A stretch of 64,000 nucleotides of DNA from Chamaelirium japonicum (GCA_947650365.1 OX393549.1:33931075-33995074); one strand, 5' to 3'; positions 10,801-19,359 are shown, numbered from the stretch's first letter. Notes: a model not told the origin generated them from the sequence alone. Program-made: numbers and translations.

Positions 10801-13800
10801 GATTCGGTTCACTGGCTTCTCCTTGATGTATCCCGAGACGTAAAGAGGCCGGTTGTGCAATCGCGTCCCGAGTTGCAGGTCCTTATCTGAAAAGGTTATC
10901 GTCGCATCACACGAGGCTACAGCTTTGCGCTTCTGGTCGTCCTTCCTTTTCCTTTTGTAGCTATCCGGATCGGCCAAGGCCGCTGCCATTGCCAGGCGAG
11001 CCTTCTTCAGGAGATGCAAAGCTTCTACGAGCGGCATGTGCAGTATTGCTTCGTCGTGAGAGGCTGTGCCCCCTTTATCGGAATCGTCTCCCTCATCGGT
11101 GGAGTCGCCTTCTTCAGAAGTTTCGCTTTCATTATTTCCTTCCGACGCCTCATGGACTTCGACCATGCAACAAGATACCTTGATGTGTTGGTCCGCTGGG
11201 AGGAAGTGATCCGAGAAGAACTCTTGCAAAGTTGTCGGCTCTGGAAGAGTCTGCTGAAGGATATCGTCTCGGCTTGCTGGCGGCACTTTGAACGCCTTCC
11301 TCCCCGGAGCCTTGCTTTTCTTCTTGTAGGTCTTCCGCTTGGTGAATCCCCTCATCATACGGTCTTGTTTGAGCTTCTTTTCTTGCCATGGCTTTCGCCG
11401 CCGCGGTAGCATGACCCATGCTTCTTCGTCGGTGGATTCCCCTTCGCTAGGATGATGGTCGACAGCAGCAACTGGTTTTTTTGATGACACTTGTTCTTCC
11501 GGAGGCTCTACTGGCTCGTCTTCCGATCCCCAGCCGGTGGGCTTGATTTCGTCGATTGGAACGGATGGAGGTCTTGAGTAGAGGACGTAATAATCGAACT
11601 TCCCCGAAGGCTGACCCAGCAGACCGACTTCCGGATCTCCCTGCTCGTATCTTTCTCGAAGAGCGCGTTGGGACATAGCTTGACTGGAAGGGACTTGCTC
11701 TTCTCGAGGTTCCACTGGCTCGTCTCCCGATCCCCAGCCGGTGGGCTTGATTTCGTCGATTGGAACGGACGGAGGCCTTGAGTAGAGGACGTAATAATCG
11801 AACTTCCCCGAAGGCTGGCCCAGCAGACCGACTTCCGGATCTCCCCGCTCGTATCTTTCTCGAAGAGCGCGTTGGGACATAGCTTGACTGGAAGGGACTT
11901 GCTCTTCTCGAGATTCCACTGGCTCGTCTCCCGATCCCCAGCCGGTGGGCTTGATTTCGTCGATTGGAACGGACGGAGGCTTTGAGTAGAGGACGTAATA
12001 GTCAAACTTCCCCGACGGCTGGCCCAGCAAACCGACTTCTGGGTCTCCTTGCTCGTATCTCCTTTGGAGCGCTCGTTGGGATGCAGTATTGCCTGGAAGA
12101 GGTGCTGGCGTGAGCGATGATTGCCCCCAGGGCAGCGGTGTTTCCTCCTCGGAGAACGCAGGAGTACGTTGACGTCGCTTCGAGATTTTCAGCTGGGAAG
12201 TTGACTTAGCGATTGGCGCTTGACGGTTGAGGCGCAATTTGGGCATGCTTCGTCGAGCGGCAACGAGTACCGGCGAGAAGGAGCCGAAGGTGATGGACGT
12301 CATGTTGGCCGTAGCAACCTCCCCGGAGTCGATCTCTATCTTCCCTTGCTTGGCGAGTGCCATGATTCTTTCCTTGAAGACGAAGCATCTTTCGATGGGA
12401 TGACTCACCACCCGGTGGTATTTGCAGAAGAGAGGGTCGTCGACGCGATGCATCTGCTCGGGCCTCTTCGAAGGAGGAAGCTCTATCATCTTCTCTTGCA
12501 GCAGTTGGTCGAACATGGAGGAGACTTCCGAGTCTGGGAAGGGGTACTCCTTTGCTTCGAGCTCCTCGAGAGTCATCCTTTGTCTTGGCGGCGGAGGCGG
12601 TGGTATGGCGACTCCCTTCTTCTGATCCGGCTTGCCACCGATCTTGAGCGGTTTGGAGGTCGAAGCGACGTTGGCAACATTGACTTGTTTCGGTTTCGTT
12701 ACCGGTGGCTTGTCCTTCTTCTCTATCTTCAAGAAGTCCTTGTTCTTCGAGTCCCCGCGGTTTGCTAGGCTGAGTTCCATGTCATGAGCCCGAGTTACGA
12801 GTTCTTCGAAAGACCGAGGCTTGATACCTTTGAGGATGTAGAGTAGACCCCAGTGCATGCCTTGGGTGCACATCTCGATGGCCGAGTCTTCAGACAAGCG
12901 GTCTCGTGAATTCAGCGCGAGGTTCCTCCACCTGTCGATGTAGTCGATCACTGGCTCGTCTTTCCTTTGCTTGACGGCGGTGAGTTCGATCATGCTGACG
13001 GTTCGTCTGGTGCTGTAGAAGCGATTGAGGAACTCCCTCTCCATCTGATCCCAGCTGTCGATGGTTCCTGTAGGAAGATCAACGTACCAGTCGAACGCGT
13101 TGCCTTTGAGGGTGCGGACGAATTGCTTCACCATCTCGTCGCCATATGTGCCGGCATTATTGCAGGTCTCGATGAAATGGGCGACGTGCTGTCTCGGATT
13201 TCCCTTTCCATCGAAGTGCTGAAAATTTGGCGGCTGGAATCCGACTGGGAAGCGTAGCTGCTGGATCCTCGTAGTGTAGGGCTTCGAGTATGCCGCCGTG
13301 ATCGGAGGAAGGCTACTGCCGTGGGATCGCATCATGTCGGCTATCAATGCTTGGACTTGCTGAGCACTCATCGCAGCCGCTGCCGGAGGTTGTGTGGCCA
13401 CCGAGGCTGGCATTGGGGAGACGACTTCCACTGGGATGGGAGCCGAAGAGAGCGCTGGAGTAACTGCTTGAATCATCGGAACAACCTCTGTAGGAGCGGG
13501 AGTTGAAGACGGAACTGGAGCGGCTACTGGAGAAGCGACGGGTTGGCCGACTGGTGCAGCGTCCTTTGCGCTTAGCTTTTGGAGCAGAGTGTTAATGTGA
13601 CGATCCTTCTCCTCCATTAGCCGAGTAATCTGCGCCATGTGCTCGTTCATTTGCATGACTTGGAGCTGAAGAGCGGACGGAGGATGGTGACGGAGAACGT
13701 CTCGATGTTGCATGTTCGCATCCTCGCCATCATCATCGGAGACGTAGTTACGCCGACTTGCTTCTGGCTGATGATTGATGTTTGCCCCCTGCAGAGGAGG

Positions 13801-14109
13801 TGCAACGTCTGCTGGAGAACCCGAACGGGTTCGGGGTTGGGGCTGGTCCTCCCCAAACTTCTGGACATGGGCTCCAGGATCGAGGCTCGTTTCTTCATGC
13901 ACCAGGGCCTCGTCGGCGCTTTGGCGAGCATCTTCGGTAGTAGCTTCTGGCACGAAGACGTCCGCAAGAGTCCGAGTACGCCGAGTGTAGACGCGCACCA
14001 TTGGAGGAGCATCACCCTCCGGATTTACTGGATCACCGTGTCGGAGTAGAGGAGACTCGGCGATTGGTGAGAGGCTTGGAGCAAACACGTCGTTGTTTGT
14101 TCCGGCCAT
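7825..14109 (-). CDS. Gag-protease polyprotein of the 15-kb LTR element, 2,094 residues
   Basis: A single uninterrupted frame. The first true ATG is at 14109 (MAGTNND...); an upstream in-frame TTG is not needed. Order: a short heptad-like helical segment near residues 150-185; a Retrotrans_gag domain at about 290-448; a knuckle-like CX2HX4HX4C motif (CKYHRVVSHPIERC) near 560-573, in place of the usual CCHC; a 69-residue tandem repeat (207 bp, near 11500-12115) with the conserved core LLGQPSGKFDYYVLYS; and an aspartic protease with active site LLDCGSAVNIMP (Asp about 1106). After the protease come basic, proline-rich linkers. From about residue 1590 the protein repeats its own middle part (7900-9330 versus 9760-12150) but without the protease. 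Gag should form virus-like particles and the protease should mature them. There is no reverse transcriptase. The length far exceeds ordinary plant gag proteins. Confidence 0.88.
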   Translation of the reverse strand: MAGTNNDVFAPSLSPIAESPLLRHGDPVNPEGDAPPMVRVYTRRTRTLADVFVPEATTEDARQSADEALVHEETSLDPGAHVQKFGEDQPQPRTRSGSPADVAPPLQGANINHQPEASRRNYVSDDDGEDANMQHRDVLRHHPPSALQLQVMQMNEHMAQITRLMEEKDRHINTLLQKLSAKDAAPVGQPVASPVAAPVPSSTPAPTEVVPMIQAVTPALSSAPIPVEVVSPMPASVATQPPAAAAMSAQQVQALIADMMRSHGSSLPPITAAYSKPYTTRIQQLRFPVGFQPPNFQHFDGKGNPRQHVAHFIETCNNAGTYGDEMVKQFVRTLKGNAFDWYVDLPTGTIDSWDQMEREFLNRFYSTRRTVSMIELTAVKQRKDEPVIDYIDRWRNLALNSRDRLSEDSAIEMCTQGMHWGLLYILKGIKPRSFEELVTRAHDMELSLANRGDSKNKDFLKIEKKDKPPVTKPKQVNVANVASTSKPLKIGGKPDQKKGVAIPPPPPPRQRMTLEELEAKEYPFPDSEVSSMFDQLLQEKMIELPPSKRPEQMHRVDDPLFCKYHRVVSHPIERCFVFKERIMALAKQGKIEIDSGEVATANMTSITFGSFSPVLVAARRSMPKLRLNRQAPIAKSTSQLKISKRRQRTPAFSEEETPLPWGQSSLTPAPLPGNTASQRALQRRYEQGDPEVGLLGQPSGKFDYYVLYSKPPSVPIDEIKPTGWGSGDEPVESREEQVPSSQAMSQRALRERYERGDPEVGLLGQPSGKFDYYVLYSRPPSVPIDEIKPTGWGSGDEPVEPREEQVPSSQAMSQRALRERYEQGDPEVGLLGQPSGKFDYYVLYSRPPSVPIDEIKPTGWGSEDEPVEPPEEQVSSKKPVAAVDHHPSEGESTDEEAWVMLPRRRKPWQEKKLKQDRMMRGFTKRKTYKKKSKAPGRKAFKVPPASRDDILQQTLPEPTTLQEFFSDHFLPADQHIKVSCCMVEVHEASEGNNESETSEEGDSTDEGDDSDKGGTASHDEAILHMPLVEALHLLKKARLAMAAALADPDSYKRKRKDDQKRKAVASCDATITFSDKDLQLGTRLHNRPLYVSGYIKEKPVNRILLDCGSAVNIMPIQTMRQLGITDDQLSPSQLVIQGFNQGGQSTVGIIRLKLSIGPLDTTVLFHIIDCQTSYRLLLERPWLHENSIVVSTWHQCLKYYEEGVERCIVADDKPFNEAEAHLADAKFYQAKGLVAEVLPAKAPRAQKIEEVKQDKTPLPANSAPPSDEARLKVQGTSKPGQRTRISFEPRAMQHTPLPVQTAPVLRLAPQWLRKSERSPSTPTRKLAPSLSQANVITLQEMTVPLPSLTQAPNPSRPVESADLEQLGFKPEGSWGQNAAKLLFRAGYNEESAMGTLPPAATPHGMTRTQTRLFQNGEQIPPNRRGIGSSQAPLVIRTATKKTFTSNYIEARMVDEAAEGSTISDALSTYLSHPKSRRRRRRARCQALFRKQTRGGKDWSNRKRTSVFERLGPVKQSKKKSAFDRLGMPIEDFVAIPTHPPMAAVNHISITAPDNGDTSTSDDELQDAPSVLAEGGQSTVDDSKKGGSPRRRRRHTSSVPRAKSLLPWGQPSLMQALPLPNETTSRHLLKARDEQRSPEVNLLGQPSGKIDYYVLYSRSPSIPNEEIKPTSWGSEDESVQSLEVQVLLIKEEPSVATPVLHLGEEDLNTWAMAPRRRRPRRSSYRIARLANHEKDRATRKLLRRKSFKEKNEAPGRKTSKVPPANLKNLLQQSFLEPVTLQKFFPICFLEAGQNFKISCCIMEVHQVLRKDDEESSINIESMGRSIAANGKLFNKAKAHLADAKFYEAKDFVAEAPPAKAPQVQEVKTAAMDKSSPLAKLVTSSIQTAHKDKEAPAPRRKIHINFKSSSMRCVPLPAQAASVLRLVPQWLRKSGRSPLTPAKEPTSSFFEANFSTLQGMTLSLHGLLHVSRSTESSEYTSSKQLAIKPDGTRGQNSTELMFKSSLSKESMAHMGSLPSAAIPYRLTKTQACLFKSGERILPNRRGIHSSQTPAVIKTPVKKIFTSNYIEAKRAGNNREPATTLPTSCKSLKRYFA
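11500..12115 (-). repeat. 207-bp in-frame tandem repeat inside gag, three copies
   Basis: Anchor points at 11518, 11725 and 11932 are exactly 207 bases apart, that is 69 codons, so the repeat keeps the frame. A diverged fourth copy lies near 9050-9240 in the duplicated second half of the polyprotein. Neighbouring copies differ by only a few bases, so the amplification is recent. Confidence 0.9.
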
Positions 14110-14157
14110 CGCGAACTTCAAGCAGCTTCTTTAGCCGTACGGATAAAAGGAGAAGAG

Positions 14158-14175
14158 GTCCCACCGGGCGTGCCA
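14158..14175 (-). promoter_or_regulatory. Primer-binding site of the 15-kb element
   Basis: TGGCACGCCCGGTGGGAC on the minus strand, six bases inside the 5' LTR. It starts with TGG, the complement of the tRNA 3' CCA. The decayed relative keeps it at the same place (37041-37058, TGGCATGTCCGGTGGGAC). I could not assign the priming tRNA: the plant tRNA-Lys complement I remember matches only about 13 of 18 bases. Confidence 0.7.
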
Positions 14176-14181
14176 GAAATC

Positions 14182-16303
14182 TGTGGACGCGGAAAAAAGC
14201 ACGGGTCGTCTTTATTGCGAATCACACGAGATTACAATTGTGGCCGGGACCCGGGTTGCTCGGGTGTAGCGAGTCCGGGTTGCGGCGAGTTTTGATCAGG
14301 GGATTGTGGGAAATATCTTCTGGGGGATCCCTTTGATCCGTGTCTCCACGTGGTATTCGTGCGAGAGCTCTGAAGGAGTTGCCCAGGACAGAGGTTTTTA
14401 CAGGGAGAGGGTTTTGGAGAGGCTAAGGAATATCCACCGTTGCTTTGTCCCTTCCGTGCTTCGCGCTTTCTCGGCTAGGGGGTTTTCGGCTTCGTTCCTC
14501 GGTCTTCGTGTCTCCCTCGTTCCTTGCTTGACCTCGGTGTCCTTGATCGTCGGTTCGCGGCGTCGATCGAGGTTTTGGCGTTAGCTTTGGCTTTGGCTTT
14601 TTGGCTTTGGCTTGGCTCCGGCGTGGCTCTGGCTTTTGCTTTGCTTCGGCGCTTGCACTTGGACGTAGCTGGGAGAGACTTGCGGTGCTTTCGTTCTTCC
14701 GGACTTCGCGTCGTATCGGCTAGAACGTGCGGTGCTTTTGCTCGTGGCCGGCGTAGTCGCTTGGCTTTGGCACTTGCGTTGCTTTGGCGCGGGCTTTACT
14801 GGGGCTTTGCTTTGGCTTCTTGCGTAGGCTTTAGCTTCAGCGTCAACTCGATCTTCTTCCTCGAACGACGTAGGCTACTTCTCCGGTGCTTCGACGGTTT
14901 GCGTGTCGACGGGACTTCTCCTCTTCTCCGGGCTTCTTTGACGTGATCGGAGTCGAAGAATGCTTTCGAAGATGGTGGGGGTAGCACCGATCTCCGTGCG
15001 ACGGTTGTGGCGTCGGCTTTTGTTGATGAAGACGACGAGGGTAGCGACGGTCTCCGTGCGACGGTTGTAGCGTCGGCTTTTGTTGATGAAGACGACGGGG
15101 GTAGCGACGCTTCAGACGATCTGCTCCAGGCTTTCTTCTTCGTGGATGGGGCAGGCGTTGGTCGAAGACGACGGGGTGATGACGCTTCGCTTCTCTCCTC
15201 CGGGCTTTGGGGCTTGATCGGGATCGAGGATTTGTTGGAGCCGACGGGGTAGTGCCGCTCCTCTTCTTCTCCGGGCTTTTGGGCTTGATCGGAGTCGAAG
15301 GCTTGTTGGAGACGACGGGGGTAGTGCCGCTCCTCTTCTTCTCCGGGCTTTTGGGCTTGATCGGAGTCGAAGGCTTGTTGGAGACGACGGGGTAGTGCCG
15401 CTCCTCTTCTTCTCCGGCCTTTGCTTCTGGCGTCTTCGGAGTCGAAGGGTTCTTCTTCTCCGAGCTTTCTTCTTCGTGCACGGAGTCGAAGGGATGATCT
15501 TCGTGTGCAAGGGCCTTCACGTTGATGAGGACTTTCAGTAAGCCGATCCCTCGGGACAGGCTTGACTGTGCCTCGTGAAGCCTTGGGTCGATGAAGAAGC
15601 GCTTCCTCTTCTGCAGAGCTCCGGCGTTTCGTCTTCAATTTCCCGACCCTTTTTTCCTTCCCCCACCCCCTCTATTTATAGGCAAAGAGGTGGGGAGAGA
15701 GATATGGGAACTCTTTAATTTTAAATCCCTTTTGTATCTCTCTCATAATTACCCGGATTTTATTCATCCATTGATGAAGGGAATAACATTTAGTTGTTTT
15801 CCTTTTCTGGCGGGTGCAATTATGGCTGGATTTTGCGCACGAAATCGATGGCGATCGGGCGCTTCGTCTTGTGCGTCGGATCGAGGGATCGGCGCAGATC
15901 CGCGTGTGTGCAGACGTCATACGCTACCTCCCCCCGCGCATGGCGGTATTTTTTTCCTTTTCTTTCTTTTCTTTCCTTTTTCTTTTCTTTCCTTTCTTTT
16001 CTTTCCTTTTTCTTTTCTTTCTTTTTTCTTTTCCTTCTTTTTTTCTTCCCTTTCCTTGCAGGGCCGGCCGGCCTCTCCATGGGGTTCGGTCCCCACTAGG
16101 GCCGGCCCTATAGGGTTCGGACCCTAGTAGGGGCCGGCCCCTCTTGAGGCGGGGTCCGAGTCCGTGTCGGCGCGCGCGAGTCGGGTCCGCGTGTCGGGTT
16201 TGCATCCACGTCTGCGCGCGCGAGTTGGGTCCGCGTGTCGGGTCTGCATCCGCGTCGGCACACGTAAGTCGGCTTCGGGTCCGACGAAATTCGTGTGTCT
16301 ACA
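14182..16303 (-). repeat. 5' LTR (right copy) of the 15-kb element, 2,122 bp
   Basis: Matches 1042-3161 base for base except for two substitutions (TGTGGATGCGG versus TGTGGACGCGG; one T/C in the pyrimidine tract near 15957) and two extra G residues in G-runs near 15100 and 15320. This copy supplies the promoter for the minus-strand transcript. Confidence 0.95.
15673..15680 (-). promoter_or_regulatory. TATA box of the 5' LTR promoter
   Basis: TATAAATA on the minus strand inside CCTATAAATAGAGG. The same motif in the same context occurs in the related LTRs at 41622-41629 (minus) and 47468-47475 (plus), although those LTRs have diverged elsewhere. This conservation supports a real core promoter. 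Confidence 0.65.
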
Positions 16304-16308
16304 GGCAG
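16304..16308. repeat. Target-site duplication GGCAG, right copy
   Basis: Exact repeat of 1037-1041, directly after the right LTR. Confidence 0.95.
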
Positions 16309-17059
16309 ATATGTGGTGCCTATCCACAATGGTCTCCTCATCTTCACTAATGTTTCTTGTAGGATTGACTACCAAGAAACCAATCTCACCAATCCATTCT
16401 AGTTGATGAATCAATCCCTCACCTACTTGACCAGTAAAACTTGAATAGTTGTTTCCTTATCTAAGTAAAAGGTAGAATATCCCCATTTTTCTCATGTATT
16501 AAACTTAGGGAATAAATATATTATGCCTTTTAGACCAGTTTGAGGATCATTCCATTGAGTAAGGGCCATCATTAGCAGAAAGAAGCATCTCTTTCAAAAA
16601 GAGTGTCTTTCTCTAGGATGCGAATCATGCGACTTTAAGAAAACACTATGGTTTCCTTGAAAATCGCCGACACCAAGTTTAAATGTTTTGAGCATCCCAA
16701 TCTAGGTTTTCCTTAGTAGGTGATTGTGTGTAGATGAGGCTAATGGGCAAGGATACATCCAGTAGTTAGAATTCTGGACCAAGTTATCAGTATGGAAACA
16801 TGCATGCTATGCTAAAGCCATACATCTGTATAATGAATTAGCCTAAAGTGTCTAAAGATCCATACTTAGCCATCCATAGTCTAGCGGTCAAGCATTGGTG
16901 ACCCAAGATTTTGTACCTTCATTACACCGATTGTGTTAAAATTTGGCTCTTTGGCTTATAATCAGTACGATCAGGATGAATGTAATTTCCTAAATTGAAA
17001 CACCATACGTGAAACAAAGAACAGGAATCGAGGGAGGAGAAAGGAGGCGAAGATCGCAC
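16309..17059. other. Flanking sequence right of the 15-kb element; ORF remnant, no gene
   Basis: Continues the sequence interrupted at 1041. On the minus strand about 16309-16420 is open and in frame with the piece at 974-1041; upstream of it (to about 16650) further open pieces are separated by stops. I cannot identify the family. The rest is AT-rich with nothing recognisable. It ends at the proposed splice donor at 17059. Confidence 0.4.
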
Positions 17060-17155
17060 CTCTGGCCGCTCGGATGGCGCGGCGGGAAGGAGGCCTAGGT
17101 TCCTGGCGGAGCGCATGGAGGTGAGGAACTTCTCCCCAACCCTTGACAGATCCAT
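17060..17155 (-). CDS. Possible first coding exon of a VPS50/syndetin-like gene (At2g27900 type)
   Basis: Reads 32 codons from an ATG at 17155 (MDLSRVGEKFLTSMRSARNL, then GLLPAAPSERPE) to a GT donor (GAG|GTGCGA) at 17059. As I remember them, plant homologues of the endosomal EARP-complex subunit VPS50/syndetin begin with very similar residues, including a conserved RSAR(S/N)LGLLP and RPEV at the exon edge. The sequence upstream on this strand (17156-17600) is GC-rich like a 5' UTR and promoter. No second exon is visible down to position 1, so either intron 1 exceeds 17 kb and contains the 15-kb retrotransposon, or this is an orphan exon. Identification is from memory of the family only. Confidence 0.45.
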
Positions 17156-17513
17156 CCCGCCCCCTTGGGCGAAGAGCAGGGAGAGGAAGAGCAGGGGCAC
17201 GGGGCTCTCGAACTCCGGGATCGACCGGTCGCCGTCGAGGAACGAGGGGATTCCCGACGGATCCCGCCGCATTTCAGCTCCCGCGTCCGGCGAGATCAGG
17301 GGAGCCTAGCCCCGCTTCCATCAGAGGGGACCGGCGCACGGTCGCCGCCGCTCCAATGCTCGTCGGAGATCGGATCGGGAGGTGGAGGGGATCGGGGGAT
17401 TGGGAGTTCTGTGTGGGAATCGGGAGAGGAGACGCCGTTAACGATCGGGGAGGCGATGGCTCGTTGGGTCGTTGGAGGATCTGGGATCCATCCAGTAGTT
17501 CTGTTGTCTCGAA

Positions 17514-17692
17514 CCATCCTGCAAACGTGAGTCGACCTCCGTACCATACAACCGCGGGGCCCACTGCGATTCAAGAGAGAGAGATGGGGTAGCGGGCCCC
17601 AGAACTTAGCGGTAATGGCCCCCAGCACTCAGATTATGCTGATAGAATCGGGGGGCAGTGGGCCCCGCGGATGTATGGTACGCAGGATGTGC
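17514..17692. repeat. Foldback element with about 27-bp near-perfect arms
   Basis: GTACCATACA-CCGCGGGGCCCACTGC at 17541-17567 is the reverse complement of 17655-17681, with one mismatch. CATCCTGC/GCAGGATG flanks extend the arms. The spacer holds a (GA) run and GGGCCCC words. Probably a small MITE in the promoter side of the proposed VPS50-like exon; no clear duplication. Confidence 0.6.
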
Positions 17693-17826
17693 TGAAACCT
17701 TTCCCGTCGGGCGGCATCTTTGGGTCGTCGGATCGCAGCTGTATTTCACCGATGGATGAGATGCATCGGATGGATGGCTTACTATAGATGCACCACGTGT
17801 CCTGATCTACAAGAAGAAAATGGAAT

Positions 17827-17967
17827 TAGAGTCCTCTGCAGTATCGGAAGGTGAGGCACTGGGGAGTGAATCACATCCAGACGTCTGATGCAGGTGGGCC
17901 CCATCCCATCTTCTCTGGATCGCACGGTAGCCAGCAGTACTGCATGTACAATTACTGCAGAGGATTC
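17827..17967. repeat. Small inverted-repeat element (arms CCTCTGCAGTA)
   Basis: GAGTCCTCTGCAGTA near 17830 pairs with TTACTGCAGAGGATTC near 17955-17970. Non-coding, probably a short MITE. Confidence 0.5.
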
Positions 17968-18045
17968 GCACCAATTTAGTCCAGTAGTTGACTGATTAAT
18001 TAATGCCGACTTTACGTCTCGTACATGTTTTGGTGGAAATTTAGG

Positions 18046-18729
18046 GAGTACGATTTTGTTCCAACCTCCTTGAAGTACGGGTGGCAATGGGTCGGGTCGG
18101 GTCGGGTCGGATTGAGACATATGTATATGGGCAAAACATCTAATTCAAACCCGACCCGTTTAATAAACGGGTTAAAAACTTAAACCCAAACCCGACCCGC
18201 CTAATAAACGGGTTGACCCGACCCGACCCGTTTAACCCGTTTACTAAAAGGGTCGGGTCGGGTCGGGTCGGGTTGGTTCAACAGAACCCATGTAAACCTG
18301 TCGGGTTGGGTCAAGACAAGTCGGATTGGGCCGGATTTGATCGGGTTGGCTCGAGTTGGTTCAGGTTGGCTCGGGTCGGGTCTGGTCGGGTTGACACGAC
18401 CCATTTGTTAAATGGGTCAAGTCGGGTCAATCGGGTTATAAGTACAAACCCAAACCCGACCCATTAAATAAACATGTCAATCGGGTCGACCAGTTTATAA
18501 CCCGAACCCGTTTAGGCCAAACCCAAACCCGCTAACTTCGGATCGGGTTTGGGTCGGGCTGGCGGGTCGGGTCAAGAATTGCCACCCCTACCTTGAAGAG
18601 GTTGGATGTTCCGGTCTCTTTCATTGATCCATATCGAGGGCTTTTGGTCATTTCATCATGATAAATAGACCAATGAGAGAGACCGGTAACATCCAACCTC
18701 TTTAAAGAGATTGGAACAAAATCGTACTC
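18046..18729. mobile_element. Palindromic MITE interrupted by a hAT element
   Basis: The right arm (18670-18729) is the reverse complement of the left arm, which is split as 18046-18075 and 18599-18626. When the hAT insertion and one copy of its 8-bp duplication are ignored, the arms (about 55 bases, with GAGTACGATTTTGTTCC at the outer end) pair along their full length. The 43-base centre is non-coding. A partial tandem copy of the outer right end follows at 18743-18785. Confidence 0.75.
18076..18590. mobile_element. hAT-type miniature element, 515 bp, rich in GGGTCGG repeats
   Basis: Starts TACGGGTGGCAAT and ends ATTGCCACCCCTA; flanked by CCTTGAAG on both sides (18068-18075, 18591-18598), an 8-bp duplication. 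The interior is built of GGGTCGG/CCCGACC words in both orientations. The same family occurs complete at 31603-32115. It has no coding capacity. Confidence 0.88.
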
Positions 18730-18824
18730 AAATGTACGCCATTAAAGAGGTTGGAACAAAATCTTACTCAAATGTAGGCCATTGTGAATTTCCCTTCTAT
18801 GGACCACCACTGTGGTGGTCGGAC

Positions 18825-19359
18825 TAGGGGTGCAACTCAGGTCGGGTTGATTCGTATATGAGCCAACCCGGAACGGAACCAAACAAGTCCGGTTCTACCG
18901 TATTAAAACCTTAACCAATCCAACTTGGGCATACCCAAACCACACTAACATCGGGTTGGTTCGGGTTGGTAGTTGACCTAAAAAAAATAATCTTGGCTAT
19001 TTACTAGCAAGCCGGTGGTTCACGATAGCCTTTAGGTTTTAACTGCCCGTTTGAGTGCTCTTGATAGTTGGCTCAAAACTAACAAACAACTAACGTTTGC
19101 TTGGGTGCTAGTGTGATATAACCATATATATAAAGCCCAAACCTGTGACATATATATATAGCCTAGCTAATATATATTAGTTCGATTTTCAGGTTGGGTT
19201 GGGTCTACCAAAGTCTCAATACGAAACCGACCTGTATTAAGTCGGGTCCACAAAACATATAACCGAACCAACCCATTTAGTCAAGATATCATAACCAACC
19301 TGACCATTTAAGTCGAGTTGGATCGGTTTTCGGTTTTACCCGACCCAAGTTGTCCCTTC
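18825..19359. mobile_element. Degenerate hAT-like miniature element
   Basis: Begins TAGGGGTGCAACTCAGGTCGGG-like and ends CCCGACCCAAGTTGTCCCTTC, an imperfect inverted repeat related to the GGGTCGG elements. I find no 8-bp duplication, so the ends have probably decayed. An end fragment of the same type lies at about 22739-22872. Confidence 0.55.

Larger units (their letters stand above)
1042..16303 (-). mobile_element. 15.26-kb non-autonomous LTR retrotransposon (gag-protease only, TR-GAG/LARD-like, Ty3-gypsy type)
   Basis: A complete element on the minus strand. It has 5' LTR 14182-16303, a primer-binding site at 14158-14175, a gag-protease frame 14109-7825, a long low-complexity region, a polypurine tract at 3162-3176 and 3' LTR 1042-3161. 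LTR ends are TG...CA, and GGCAG is duplicated on both sides. Reading both LTRs line by line I find two substitutions and two single-G length differences in about 2,120 bp, so the insertion is recent. The gag domain and the CX2HX4HX4C knuckle variant are of the kind found in plant Ty3-gypsy (Tat/Athila-like) elements. No reverse transcriptase, RNase H or integrase motif is visible in 3177-7824 on either strand. The element must therefore use enzymes of a partner element. Related decayed copies occur at 33002-39130, 41330-42135 and about 46830-48948. Confidence 0.92.

Noticed and set aside
18100..18580. Telomere-like or CRISPR-like repeat array
   Set aside because: The GGGTCGG words are irregular, occur in both orientations and lie within hAT tips with an 8-bp duplication. 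They are not the plant telomere repeat and have no spacer pattern.
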